This document shows positions 35,916 to 46,345 of a DNA stretch of 64,000 nt, piece by piece. The position numbers and the translations under genes are program-made. The notes beneath the pieces were generated by a model. It had not been told where the DNA came from, searched no databases, and worked only from the letters and a program-made list of their open reading frames with translations. This DNA is from Phytophthora colocasiae (lineage: Eukaryota > Oomycota > Peronosporomycetes > Peronosporales > Peronosporaceae): assembly GCA_018806915.1 (NCBI GenBank), contig JAGKQI010000086.1, positions 434,001-498,000 of the forward strand, written 5' to 3'. Position 1 is the stretch's first letter, and the number at the start of each line of letters is the position of its first letter.

Positions 35916-38716
35916 TTACGGAGAAGCGGCCCCAGCGGGAGGAGGATTGAACTTGCCGATAAGTCGGGGGATCCTGGTAGCGGGATGGTTGACCGGGTCT
36001 TGCCGATACTGGTTACGCCACGGATCCGCCTCGTCACACTCCTCCAGAGCCTCGATCAGGTTCGCCGGCTCTGGGACGTTCGCGTTGGGATCCGCCAGGT
36101 TGGCACGCCGAGAGACCACGCCGGGATACCAACGAACCACATCCACCGACGGAATGGGGAGGTGAAGGAAGAACGGATCCAGCAGGATGTCGAGATCGAA
36201 CCACTGATCGCGCATTATGGCGGGAAAGGAGGCGAGGAATTGGCGCCAAGCAGACCCAGCCCGACTCCGCCGGGCCTTGCGAGCAACGTAATACCGCTGC
36301 AGTTCAAGATCCGCATCCTGCATGGCAGAGGTGATCTCGAAGTTGTGGGTGGCCTCCCAAAATGCTTGACGGTGCCGTTCCTCCAGAACGCGATAGGTGG
36401 CGGCCACGGCCGCGAGGGGTGTTCCCTCCCTCTCATGCAGATCGAGGTCGAACGTAAGGGGACCCGGGTTCGCGAAGTCGTTCCACGGCTCCAGAGCCAG
36501 CAGATCAAGCACGTTCACGCCCGTGATCAACTCGTGGAGGTATTCGGTGCGGGGGGTCGGTGCAGGCCCAGCCTGTATCTGGGAAGGGAACAGCCAACCC
36601 GAAGGGATCAACAACCGTTTGCCCAGAGAACTGGCGATCAGACCCACGATCGAATACTGCCCGATCACCTGCGGATCCCACGGCACGATGTCAGCGGCCG
36701 CGAAGGTACGCTGCCGATCGTACCCTGGAATGAAAGAGGCGACCGGGAACAGGGGTGGTCGGAGCCCGGGGGGCGAGGAACCGCCGGAAGGAGGTGGCGG
36801 CGGTGACGGGGAACCCGGAGGTGATCCTGGAGACGGCGGACCTGATCCATCTGGAGATGGGCTTGAGCCGTCCGGAGACCCCGATCCACGGGTGCCAGAA
36901 GGTCCAGATCTCGGAACCTGACCGGACTCGCGCCGATGCGTCGAGATAGACCGTTGGCGGCCCATGTGTAGAGTCTCGTCCTCCTCGGAGTCCTCCGCCT
37001 CGTTGGAACGTTCCGATTCGGCTTCAGAACTAGTTCCATTGCTGGGTTCTGGACTTTCGTCCTCTTCGGACGGCGATGAGAAGGGGTGCTGGGGATCGTA
37101 GTCGGAGTCTTCCTCGTCCTCTTCCGGCGAATCACCCTCGGCGGGGAGCGATCCGGACTGATCCGTAGGCGCTGGGGTCGGATCAGGGGCTGGAGTGTCG
37201 GTTTCCTCCCCTCCGGCTTGCCCAGAAGCTTGATCCGCCAACAGATCCAGCGGACTCGCCGTTGATCCTGCCGGGGTCGGGACCACCGTGGGTGTGACAG
37301 GCTGGGTTGACCCGGGAGCTTCGGTAGCTGCAGGTTTTAGATCACGGGGAGCTGAGGTGCTCCGAGCCGGACGCTTGCGTGAGGAAGGAGGAACGGCCGG
37401 GGAAGCGGAGGCGCTTCGAGATCTTTTGGTGGCACGAGCCGCCCGTCGATCCGCGATCCACGAGGACAACCGAGCAGAGGAATCCTCGGCGTGGTGCAGC
37501 TGTTGTTCGGCTTCGGCATAATCAGCGTCCAGCTCTTGGTGAGCCTGTCGAAGCTCCGCCTTCTGTCGCTGGAGTTGGTCGAGTTCCTGTGTCGCCGCAT
37601 CCCGGGCGGAACGAGCCACGTCAAGGTCTGCGAGGGCAGACAAACGATCTTGGGTGGCATCGTCCAGGTCGACCTGGATTCGATCACGGTCTACCGTTAC
37701 TCGATTGAGATCTTGCATTGCCTGATCCCGGTCGAGGCGGGCCTGATCCAGGTCTGCGACGGCCTGATCCCGCTCGGCAATGGCGGCACGATGCTGGACG
37801 GAGAGCTGGTCCCGGTCGTGCTGGATTATTTCCAGATTTCCCAAGGCGTCTGCCAGATCTTGCTCCAGGCTGGATACGGCGGCGGCATCGGCGGTTGCAC
37901 CCAGAGGCGGAGCGCGAGAATCCGGGGCGGATACGTCCTCCAAGGCGAGATGTGCCCGAGCCAGTTCAACCTGGTGATCCTCTGCCTCGCGTTCCAGATA
38001 CGCGACTTCGGCTCGAGCGGCGAGCGACTCCGCTTGGGTCCGCGTCAACTCCAACCTCAACCGAGCTTCCTCTGCCGTCGGGCGAGTCTGATCAGCAGGC
38101 ATGGCCATAGCCGCTTGTGGACCTTGGGAGGAATCGTTCCTCTGCCAGCGATCAAGGCTACGCTGAGTGAGGGTCAGGTCATGACGCACGGCGGCGAGCT
38201 CCCGTTCGCGATCCTGAAGCTCATCCCGGAGTTCAATCTCCGTCTCCCCGGCTATGCGAAGTTCGGCCAGCCGGAAGTCGAGATCCTCGAGCGCAGAGTC
38301 TAGCCGCGCCTGGATCCGGGCCAGTCGCTGCTCAGACTCCCGTCGTTCGGCGTCGTGCTGCGCTGATCCTGCAAGGCAGCGATCGCGTCCCCACCGATAG
38401 CATCTCCGGTTCTCGATCGCAGATGAGCGATTTCGGCGTTCAGCCGCAAAATCTCCTCCGCTTGGTCGTCCCGGAAGCGCTCCATATCCTCCATGTCGGA
38501 TCGCAACCGGCGAACGGTGTCGTCCAGGTGGTCCCGATCGCGACTCAAGGTCTCGCGTATCCGTTGGCTATGGGCCAGCCTCGCTTGCAAGGTGATCAGC
38601 TCAGGGTTTACCCCGGGGGTTGAGAAGCGGGAGGCCGTGGATCGGGCGGATCGGATCGAGTGCTCGCTCGAGGGCGTTCTCGGCGTCAAGGGGGGCGAGG
38701 AAGGCGGATCGGACAT
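35916..38716 (-). pseudogene. E5 antisense ORF (about 930 aa, one frameshift)
   Basis: Function unknown. Read from 38716 (Met-Ser-Asp-Pro); the frame is also open upstream to a Met inside the LTR at 38869. Ser/Pro-rich leader, then a very long coiled coil (about 38600-37500), a basic segment (KRSRSAS, SRKRPAR, about 37430-37340), an acidic stretch (37150-36960), a Gly/Ser/Pro-rich low-complexity stretch (36900-36760) and a C-terminal globular domain of about 270 residues rich in Trp, Leu and Pro. A frameshift near 38370 separates the open pieces 38869-38300 and 38189-35916; the coil continues across it in the other frame. Same place, orientation and overall plan as the E2 antisense ORF, but no clear sequence identity by eye. 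Confidence 0.7.
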
Positions 38717-38809
38717 TTCGAGAGAGTGGTGGCGCTTGAACGACTTGTGTTCCAGGTGGTGAATGTGGAAATAAACCCGAAGTGAGCTGCGGCAGCTCAA
38801 CTTACGTGC

Positions 38810-38819
38810 TGGGGGCGGA
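38810..38819 (+). promoter_or_regulatory. E5 polypurine tract
   Basis: TGGGGGCGGA directly before the 3' LTR. The same sequence precedes the E4-type LTR (on the - strand, 55647-55656). Confidence 0.6.
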
Positions 38820-40314
38820 TGTGGTGAAGCGGACGAAAAAAATTTTCCCGGAGAGGCGATGTCAGCCACGAACCCGAATAGAGTCGGAACGAGCGACAGG
38901 GGGGACCTGTGATCGCCAGATCTGGGTCGAATCAGACGAAGGTACGATGGGTCCCGCCGGGAACAGGCAACGGAGACACCGGCGAAGAAGCAGGTGGAGC
39001 GGTGTTCGTGGGTGATCCGAATCCTGCCGTGGTGTTCGTGGGTGATCCGAATCCTGCCGGAGGAAGAATGGGGAAATCAAGGATGTTCTCGCGCGATCAA
39101 CGATGACGGGGCCCCAAGCGAGCATGATCAGCTTACCCTGGCGCCCCGAAGCCTCTAACAGCACGATCCAACTTCCCCGGGCGGCGACGAAGCGAGATCA
39201 CGCAAGATCGCGCAATGATCCTCTCCCGTATAAGTACGAGATCAGCTCCGGATCAAAGGTCAACCCCAGGCGCGACGCAGACTCTTCTTGTGGCCTGATC
39301 CGGATTCTTTGAAGGATCACCAAGCGGGATCAGGCAGCGATCAAGCTTCGGTTAAGTGCGAGATCAAGCTTCGGTTAAGTGCGAGATCAAGCTTCGGTTA
39401 AGTGCGAGATCAAGCTTCGGTTAAGTGCGAGATCAAGCTTCGGTTAAGTGCGAGATCAAGCTTCGGTTAAGTGCGAGATCAAGCTTCGGTTAAGTGCGAG
39501 ATCAAGCTTCGGTTAAGTGCGAGATCAAGCTTCGGTTAAGTACGAGATCAAGCTTCGGTTAAGTACATACGGAATCGGCTCCAAGATCAGGGAGTTAGGG
39601 AATCAAGCTAGGGATCAGCTCTGTAGCCAGTGTCGTGTGATCGTAGGATAGTAAATCAGGATGGGATTAGTAGGCATAGGAATAACCATAAAGAGACTCG
39701 AATTTGCCCTGAACCACTCAAGTGTCTTCGCTACGCCTGGAACCGGGAACTACATTGGCCCTACAAGCGTCAGGAAGGTAAGGATACGTGACCTAGTATA
39801 GCGGTTAAGTCTGGATAATATATTGGCCAGCTTTGCCTATCTAGTGAACTATCCTTTAAGTGCATACATCGGATCGGAAGGAATTGGTTGTTTAGCCTAA
39901 GGATCCCGTCGAATCTCGCCCCCTCAAGACCCCCGCTATCGGAAGCGGAAAACAACGAAAGGAAGGGACTGAATCCCGAACATTGGACTATTGGAAGACC
40001 TGGATCAAGAACCAGGCACCCGGATCAAGGCTCGAGAACTCGCCTACGACCGGGATCAAGTACCCCGAGGTGGAGTGAAGAACTTCCACGCCGCCTCAAA
40101 CCCCTGCGTCACCCAAGACCTTCTTCTCGTCCCAAGACATCTTCAGAAGTTACCTGGAAGAGCGTAACCCGCCTACCGACGGGTACACAAGGTGAACACT
40201 ACACGCAACAAGATCACGGATCATCGGGGGACCCCCTCCGTTAGTCGGTGTCTGGGCGCAAGTGGCGATCGCGATCGGCCTCAACCAGATTTTGGCCAGA
40301 TCCGCTCCACCACA
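38820..40314 (+). repeat. E5 3' LTR
   Basis: 1495 bp. Same ends as the 5' LTR, with ten tandem units at 39339-39566 instead of nine, and a handful of one- to few-base indels. The ATAT target copy follows at 40315-40318. Confidence 0.93.
39339..39566 (+). repeat. Tandem array of ten 23-bp units in E5 3' LTR
   Basis: Same unit as 26725-26930, with one extra copy and a short extra sequence before the first unit. Confidence 0.92.
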
Positions 40315-40318
40315 ATAT

Positions 40319-40421
40319 CAAGAGTCTCATACAACAAGGTGCGCTGGACCTGCCGACCGCCATCCGGAAACAACTTCTGGATCCGGACGCCGATTCTGGG
40401 GAGAAACCGTTAAACCACTAA
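40319..40421 (+). CDS. gag: E3 gag, 3' end (downstream of E5)
   Basis: It resumes the frame broken at 26217 and ends at TAA 40419-40421, with the same last residues as E1 gag. By itself it is untranslatable; it marks the E3 gag/pol overlap. Confidence 0.8.
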
Positions 40422-40455
40422 GCCCGCTGGATGGGGATCCAGAACGCGCCGGGCT
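40409..40455 (+). promoter_or_regulatory. Predicted -1 frameshift site, E3 gag/pol
   Basis: G TTA AAC at 40409-40415, gag stop at 40419-40421, stem-loop 40421-40455 with arms AGCCCG/CGGGCT and CTGGAT/ATCCAG. Identical to E1. Confidence 0.75.
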
Positions 40456-43400
40456 CAAGAAAACCCCAGAATTGTGTGTTTTAGCGTACGTTGGACCTGA
40501 GTTGAGACGACAAGTTAACCATCAATGCATGACCATTTTCCCGAAAGAAGACCCCACTCCAGTTGGTGATGACCCTGACCTTTTAGACGACTGGCATCCA
40601 GATAACACGGATGACACTCCTGTCGAGTTCAGGCTCAAACCCGGTGAGAGTTATGGATGGTGGGAAGAACATCGTTCGGAGAATTCGAAAAGGGTTGCTA
40701 TGGTACATGGTGCGGTGAACAACTGTCGGACGGAGATTCTTTTGGACTCTGGAGCTTCAGTAAGTATGCTGAGTTTGGATCTTGCGCGTAGACTCAAGCT
40801 CAAGTTGGACTTTCAGAAGCAGCTCCGGGTGTCCGGATTGGGAGGAGTGCCGACAATCATCTCTGCTCGGACTGAAGTGAAGGTGACTTTGGGACTGAAC
40901 GTGGTGTATGTTTTGGAATTGTGGGTTGCCAACATCGGCGAAGGTGTTGACATGCTTCTCGGAATGGACTTCATGTATTCGGCTGGAGTCCGATTGTGTG
41001 TTCGAGAAGGCTTGGTGCAACTTCCAGATGAAGAGAATGTGATGTTGTCCGGAAGAACGTTCGACCAACAAAGGAAAGGACTTCGGCTGGACGTGCGACC
41101 ATCAGGGGCGATATGCCTCCAACCGGGCGAGCAAGCTGTCATCCGGATCAATTATGGCCAGAGTAATCCACAACGTGAAGTTGTGTGGGCTGGGCGTGGT
41201 GACCGATGGGTGACGCAGCTTATTTATGGTGCCCGATCTTGGGCAGTCGCCGTTCGAGTGGTGAATATTTCGGAGAAGGACGTCTGGATGGGACCGAACA
41301 CCACAGTCGCCCAGATTGTGGAGTACGGATGTTATCCTTTTGGACGTTTTGTGAGGCCAGGACTTCGGAGGTATCGAGAATGGGAGGTCCTGATCTATGA
41401 GAATACCAACTCCAGACAGGAGCAGCTCCGACAACAGAAGTACATGCAGATGCTGTCCGAGTCCGGACCACCATGTGTCCAAAGAACAACCTACTCGTGG
41501 CCCAAGAAATTGTTGGTAAGGCCACCCCGAGGAAGCTCAAACGTGCACATGGTCCAACTTCAAGTTCCACCCCCGAAAATTCCGGATGATCCTGTTCGAG
41601 AAGAACTCCCGACGATCGATGAAGTTTCAGAACCTGACGACCCTCCGCGAGTTGTGGAGCCAGATCCTGAAGAATACGAAACTTGTGATGAAGTTCCAGA
41701 TGGAGATGATGGGTCTGTTTTTGAAAGTTCGGATGATGATGAATTTTTCGATGCGATTACTGTGGATGAGGACTTGCCAGGGGGCAGCCCTTCAGAAGAT
41801 ATGGCTCTGGAGGTAGAATTTGAACCCCCTAAGAGATCTTTTGAAGAGAATGTCCAGTCAGACATGTTGAACCAAGCCATTCGGAGATTGGAAACGAAGT
41901 TCACCCGGTGTTTGCACGTGAGTGCAGAGGAGTTAAATTTGGAACCAGCCGTGTATGTACATGAGGGAAGTGACATGTTGTCCCAACTGAAGGACCAACT
42001 GGTCATGCTTCCCGAAGTACATGAGTTGGCCCCAAGTTGTGATATCGAGAAGGCGGACGTTGGAGAACCCGGAAAGACGACTCCAGAAGAAGAGCGTAAG
42101 CTCCGCAAGATTCTGAAACGTCATCGGAAGATTTTCTTAGGGGACGGTAATGCAGCCCCGGCTCCGGCGAGAGGTGTGATTTGCGACTTGGATGTTGGAG
42201 ATGCGAAGCCTGTTGCACAACGACCACGGTCGATTGCACCTCATTTGGCCGTCAAGGTGAACGAGTTGCTCAAGAAACTTTTGGAGACCGGACTGATCGA
42301 ACATTCGGAATCTCCTTGGGCATCACCGATCGTTATCGTTTTGAAGAAGAATGGAGTCGATATCCGGATGTGTATTGATTATCGAGTCGTGAATGGGTTC
42401 ATCTTGTTGTCGAACTATCCGTTACCGCTGATCGACGACCTTCTAATCGGTTTCGAAAGTGCAATGTGGTTTATGAGTCTCGACATGGCAAGTGGATTTT
42501 GGGCTATCCGAATGTCGGAACGTGCAAAGTTGATTTCAGCTTTCGTATGTCCATTCGGACATTTCCAATGGATTCGTATGCCATTTGGACTCAAAAATGC
42601 ACCACTGGTTTATCAAGCAGTAATTAACAACTGCCTGTGGGGATTCGTCAGATTGCCTCCTGAAGAGGAAGCCCAAGTGGACTCTGAAGTTTTGGAGTTC
42701 TTACAACTGAATCTTCCGGAAGGTAATGGCCAAGGTGATCATGATGCTGGGTTCCAAGTCCCGAATCTTTCGGATACTATGACTGTGTTTCAGCGAAATA
42801 TACCTGCCCCGTCTCAGATGAGTCCGGTGTTGGGACGAAGTTCCTATATCGATGACATCGCCCATGGTGCTCCAACTTGGGACCAGTTGTGTGAAGATCT
42901 GAATGCATTGCTATTTCGACTCAGATACTGGAACATCTCGGTGAGTCTTCCGAAGAGTGAGTTTGGAAAATTGACGATCCCATACTTGTCTCATGAGATA
43001 AGTGCTGAAGGTATTCGAGCTACTCCGAAAATCGCAAAGGGTGTTTTGGACCTTCCGTTTCCGACCACTCTGAAAGGCGTCCAGTCGTTCCTCGGGAGTT
43101 TGAATTATTATCACAAGTTCATTGAAGATTTTCCGGTGGTCGCAGCAGTTCTGTATGAACTTTCGGACGAACAGATCAAGGCAGGGCGGAATTTGGACCA
43201 AGCCAAAGAAGCATTTGGACTTTTGAAGCACAAGATCATTTCGACCCCGCTACTGCGTCATCCGGACCGAACCCGACCGTTTGTGATTATTCCTCACGCC
43301 AATGCTTGGGCCGCCTACGCAGTCCTCGCCCAGGAATATGACGGGATGATTCATCCGGTCAGGTATACTGGACGAGTTCTGAATGATTCCGAGTTACGCT

Positions 43401-46069
43401 ATCATATTGCGGAAAAGGAGGTCATTGCGATCTTGAGAGTGCTTCAAGTTTTCCGGAGTTTGGTTGAACAGTCCAAGTTGATTGTCTACACCCGTTATTC
43501 TGTTTTGAAATGGGTGATCAATTCAAAGTCTGCCGATGGGCGCTGTGTGCCCTGGGGGCTTGCCCTATCTCACTGGGACTTGGACATTCGAAAAGTTCAA
43601 AAGGATGAAGATGGTTTAGCGGCTATTATGGGTGCCGGCATCACTCCGCGTGAACATTTGGACGAAATTTCGGAATCGCTGATTCCACTCAAGGGACGCA
43701 TCCGGAAACCTCCAGTGATGAGTATCGAAATGTTGGAGTCGGATTACGAAGGTATCGTCCTGAGTTTTGATGGAGCTGCTAAGACATCCACCCGGAAAGG
43801 AAGTTGTGGTTGTATCCTGTGGAAACTGCCTGGTTGGAAGGTCCTCGAAGCTCGTGGTTTTACTTTGGATAACGTCACAGTAAATGACGCGGAGTATCAT
43901 GGACTTCTGAAGGGCATGCTAATGGCGTCCAACCGGAGTATCGATGAGTTGGTAGTGGTTGGTGATTCCAGGATTGTAATTCAACAAGTCCAGGGGTTAA
44001 TCAACTGCAACCAACCACATCTCCAGAAACATCTCGCGGAGGCGGAGACTCTGAAAGATAAGTTCCGAAAGATCCGTTTCGTACATCTGAAGCGAGAATA
44101 TAACCAGGCTGCCGACTACCTGACTTCGAAGACTCTCCTACTAGACGAGTCGTGGGAAGTTCGGGACGAAAGTGACCTGAATCATCTGGAGCATGTGTCC
44201 AAGATTGCAGAGAAACTGGTGAAGGTGGACGGCTCGGAAGAGAAAGAGACTTTAAAAGATGTATCATCCGGAGTTCAAATTTCAGATGATCAAAGTCTTC
44301 CGGGACCAGAATCCGCCCCCCTCCCTCCTGCTGCAAGAGTCATGGCAGTCATTGCACAAGCTGGGGATACCGACCCGGCACGTCCAGATGAAGTCCCCAT
44401 GGGTCCGTTGGAATTTCAGGCCGAGCGATGGCGGAGGATCAAGGCACATCAGGATGCGGATGAATACTTGTCCGAGCTGAAAAGTTTTCTGAAAGGTGAT
44501 CTCGAAAGGTTTTCACGCCGAAGACTCCGGAAGATCGCCAAGGTAGCCGACCTGTTCACATTGGACAGTCGAGATGTTCTTTACCGGTTGTCGACGATTA
44601 GTCAAAAACGACCTCGAGAATTCTTGGGAGAACTCCGACTCGTCGTGCCAGAATCTTTGCGCCCCGACATGCTTCATTATGCTCACGAAGATTTCCAAGG
44701 AGGTCATCAAGGGATCCGTCGGACTCACGAGAAACTTCTTTCGGAATATTATTGGCCAGGAATGTATGCCGATGTGGAACGACATGTAAAAGAGTGTGTG
44801 GATTGTGCAAGTGGAAAGGGACGACCTCCGAATGACGGTCCGTCACCCGGAAATATCGAGCCATCCTACCCATTTGAAGTCGTTTCGATGGATTTCGTCA
44901 CGCATCTTCCGAAGTCGGCCCGCGGAAATACTTTTCTGCTTCTCTTCCAAGATATGTTCTCCGGATATGTCATGTGCAAACCGATGAATTCGACAACTGC
45001 CCAGGACGTCGCCGAGGTTTATGAGCAGGTGGTGTTCCAACGGTTTGGAGCGAGTTCGATGATTCGACATGACCAAGATCCGCGGTTCATGAGTACTGTC
45101 TTCGAATGTTTCCGGAATCTACTCGGAAGTCTTCAAAGAGCCACCCTGGGATATCGTCCGCAAGCTAACGGTCAGCAAGAACGGTCAGTCCAGACGGTCG
45201 TCCGGAGTATCCGAGCTTATATCATGGAAGCAGACCAGAGCGACTGGGACGACCACGTGGAGAGGCTCATGTTTGCTTTGAACACATCCTTCGATGCTAC
45301 CCGGTTGGAGACCCCATTCTACCTGGTCCACGGCTGGGACGCTCAGAATACCATCTCGGCAATGTTGGGTCCAAAGCCCCACAATCTTCCGGAGAGGACG
45401 GCCTACGAGTGGAGACGAAAAATGCAACGCGACTATAGTTATGCGATTGCGTTTGCTGAAGATCTCCAAAAGAAGGCCAAACGTCATCGTTCGGAAGTTC
45501 AAACTCAGAGATGGAAAGATTTGTCTGAGAGACTGAAGTCTGGATTCGAGAAGGGAGACTCCGTCTGGTTATATATTCCGAAGGTTCAGACTGGTTTGAG
45601 TCGGAAATTAGCTCACATGTGGCATGGACCTTTTCGAATTGAAGAAGTTCATGACGACTATCTAGTGAAACTCAAGGTCGAGGACACGGGGTACCGTGTC
45701 AACCCATGGGTACACATAAGTCGTCTAAAGCCACGAGCCGTATTCCCCAGACGCCCAACCGGTGAAGTCCAAGTGGAAGACGACGATGACTTCGATGCTG
45801 CTCTTCTTCCAGAAGACAGCTGGGAGCCTGACGTTGGAAACGACGAGTACGAAGTTGAAAAGATTTTGGACCTGAGATGGTCGAAGCGGACTCGTACCTC
45901 CAAGAGGACCCGAGAATATCTGGTGAAGTGGAAAGGATATGACGAACCTGAATGGCTACCTGTATCGCAACTTAGCTGCGGTGCCCTACTCTATGAATTT
46001 AACCAAGGAGCGCGGGCGCGGGCGAGGTTCCAGGCGATGCAGGCTGGGGATGATCATCCCCGAGCTTAG
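40415..46069 (+). CDS. pol: E3 pol: protease, RT, two RNase H domains, integrase, chromodomain (intact)
   Basis: About 1880 codons open from the frameshift site. Aspartic protease LLDSGASVS near 40740; RT about 42240-43000 with CIDYR, GLKNAP and YIDD (42845-42856), and about 70 residues between NAP and YIDD, far more than usual; first RNase H about 43200-43560 with HANAW and TRYS in place of TDAS and TDH; second RNase H about 43735-44150 with FDGAA, DAEYHGL, GDSRIV and NQAADYL; integrase HHCC about 44660-44820 and D,D,E core to about 45230; chromodomain about 45840-45960. It ends at TAG 46067-46069, just after a perfect palindrome GGGGATGATCATCCCC (46046-46061). This is the only undamaged pol here, but it has lost its gag upstream. 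Confidence 0.93.
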   Translation, partial: PLSPLDGDPERAGLKKTPELCVLAYVGPELRRQVNHQCMTIFPKEDPTPVGDDPDLLDDWHPDNTDDTPVEFRLKPGESYGWWEEHRSENSKRVAMVHGAVNNCRTEILLDSGASVSMLSLDLARRLKLKLDFQKQLRVSGLGGVPTIISARTEVKVTLGLNVVYVLELWVANIGEGVDMLLGMDFMYSAGVRLCVREGLVQLPDEENVMLSGRTFDQQRKGLRLDVRPSGAICLQPGEQAVIRINYGQSNPQREVVWAGRGDRWVTQLIYGARSWAVAVRVVNISEKDVWMGPNTTVAQIVEYGCYPFGRFVRPGLRRYREWEVLIYENTNSRQEQLRQQKYMQMLSESGPPCVQRTTYSWPKKLLVRPPRGSSNVHMVQLQVPPPKIPDDPVREELPTIDEVSEPDDPPRVVEPDPEEYETCDEVPDGDDGSVFESSDDDEFFDAITVDEDLPGGSPSEDMALEVEFEPPKRSFEENVQSDMLNQAIRRLETKFTRCLHVSAEELNLEPAVYVHEGSDMLSQLKDQLVMLPEVHELAPSCDIEKADVGEPGKTTPEEERKLRKILKRHRKIFLGDGNAAPAPARGVICDLDVGDAKPVAQRPRSIAPHLAVKVNELLKKLLETGLIEHSESPWASPIVIVLKKNGVDIRMCIDYRVVNGFILLSNYPLPLIDDLLIGFESAMWFMSLDMASGFWAIRMSERAKLISAFVCPFGHFQWIRMPFGLKNAPLVYQAVINNCLWGFVRLPPEEEAQVDSEVLEFLQLNLPEGNGQGDHDAGFQVPNLSDTMTVFQRNIPAPSQMSPVLGRSSYIDDIAHGAPTWDQLCEDLNALLFRLRYWNISVSLPKSEFGKLTIPYLSHEISAEGIRATPKIAKGVLDLPFPTTLKGVQSFLGSLNYYHKFIEDFPVVAAVLYELSDEQIKAGRNLDQAKEAFGLLKHKIISTPLLRHPDRTRPFVIIPHANAWAAYAVLAQEYDGMIHPVRYTGRVLNDSELRYHIAEKEVIAILRVLQVFRSLVEQSKLIVYTRYSVLKWVINSKSADGRCVPWGLALSHWDLDIRKVQKDEDGLAAIMGAGITPREHLDEISESLIPLKGRIRKPPVMSIEMLESDYEGIVLSFDGAAKTSTRKGSCGCILWKLPGWKVLEARGFTLDNVTVNDAEYHGLLKGMLMASNRSIDELVVVGDSRIVIQQVQGLINCNQPHLQKHLAEAETLKDKFRKIRFVHLKREYNQAADYLTSKTLLLDESWEVRDESDLNHLEHVSKIAEKLVKVDGSEEKETLKDVSSGVQISDDQSLPGPESAPLPPAARVMAVIAQAGDTDPARPDEVPMGPLEFQAERWRRIKAHQDADEYLSELKSFLKGDLERFSRRRLRKIAKVADLFTLDSRDVLYRLSTISQKRPREFLGELRLVVPESLRPDMLHYAHEDFQGGHQGIRRTHEKLLSEYYWPGMYADVERHVKECVDCASGKGRPPNDGPSPGNIEPSYPFEVVSMDFVTHLPKSARGNTFLLLFQDMFSGYVMCKPMNSTTAQDVAEVYEQVVFQRFGASSMIRHDQDPRFMSTVFECFRNLLGSLQRATLGYRPQANGQQERSVQTVVRSIRAYIMEADQSDWDDHVERLMFALNTSFDATRLETPFYLVHGWDAQNTISAMLGPKPHNLPERTAYEWRRKMQRDYSYAIAFAEDLQKKAKRHRSEVQTQRWKDLSERLKSGFEKGDSVWLYIPKVQTGLSRKLAHMWHGPFRIEEVHDDYLVKLKVEDTGYRVNPWVHISRLKPRAVFPRRPTGEVQVEDDDDFDAALLPEDSWEPDVGNDEYEVEKILDLRWSKRTRTSKRTREYLVKWKGYDEPEWLPVSQLSCGALLYEFNQGARARARFQAMQAGDDHPRA

Positions 46070-46093
46070 ACGTTCACATGTCATGTGAATGTC
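46069..46093 (+). other. Hairpin at the pol stop codon (E3)
   Basis: Arms GACGTTCACATG / CATGTGAATGTC start at the last base of TAG. Identical to E1; it covaries with the E2 stem. Confidence 0.6.
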
Positions 46094-46345
46094 CGGGTGG
46101 ATCGATTGGAAGTGTGTTTTCGATTGAATTTTGTTTTGATTACGATTGGATTATGATTATCATGGAAGTTGTCGTGAGGTGAGTTTCGAGAGATTACATG
46201 GGACTTCAAAGGAGATTAACGAGATGACTACTGGAGATGTTACGAGATGAAATGAGTGTACTTTGGATGGTTAAAAGTGATTGTTACGTGGAAATATGCA
46301 GAGTCGAAGGTGACTTTCACCTGGAGTTGAACACATTCTTAGTCT
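46094..46345. other. E3 spacer between pol and antisense ORF
   Basis: About 250 bp, near-identical to E1 3240-3491. No gene seen. Confidence 0.5.

Larger units (their letters stand above)
26218..40314 (+). mobile_element. E5: second-family Gypsy (chromodomain) retrotransposon inserted in E3 gag
   Basis: About 14.1 kb. LTRs at 26218-27667 and 38820-40314 flank primer binding site, gag, pol, antisense ORF and polypurine tract. It shares architecture with E1-E3 (tRNA primer, frameshift heptamer, two RNase H domains, chromodomain, antisense ORF), but proteins and LTRs are deeply diverged. LTR differences are mostly small indels and one more tandem-repeat unit, so insertion is recent. Pol has one nonsense and two frameshifts despite this. 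It may have been mobilised by proteins from another copy, or some indels may be assembly errors. Confidence 0.93.
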
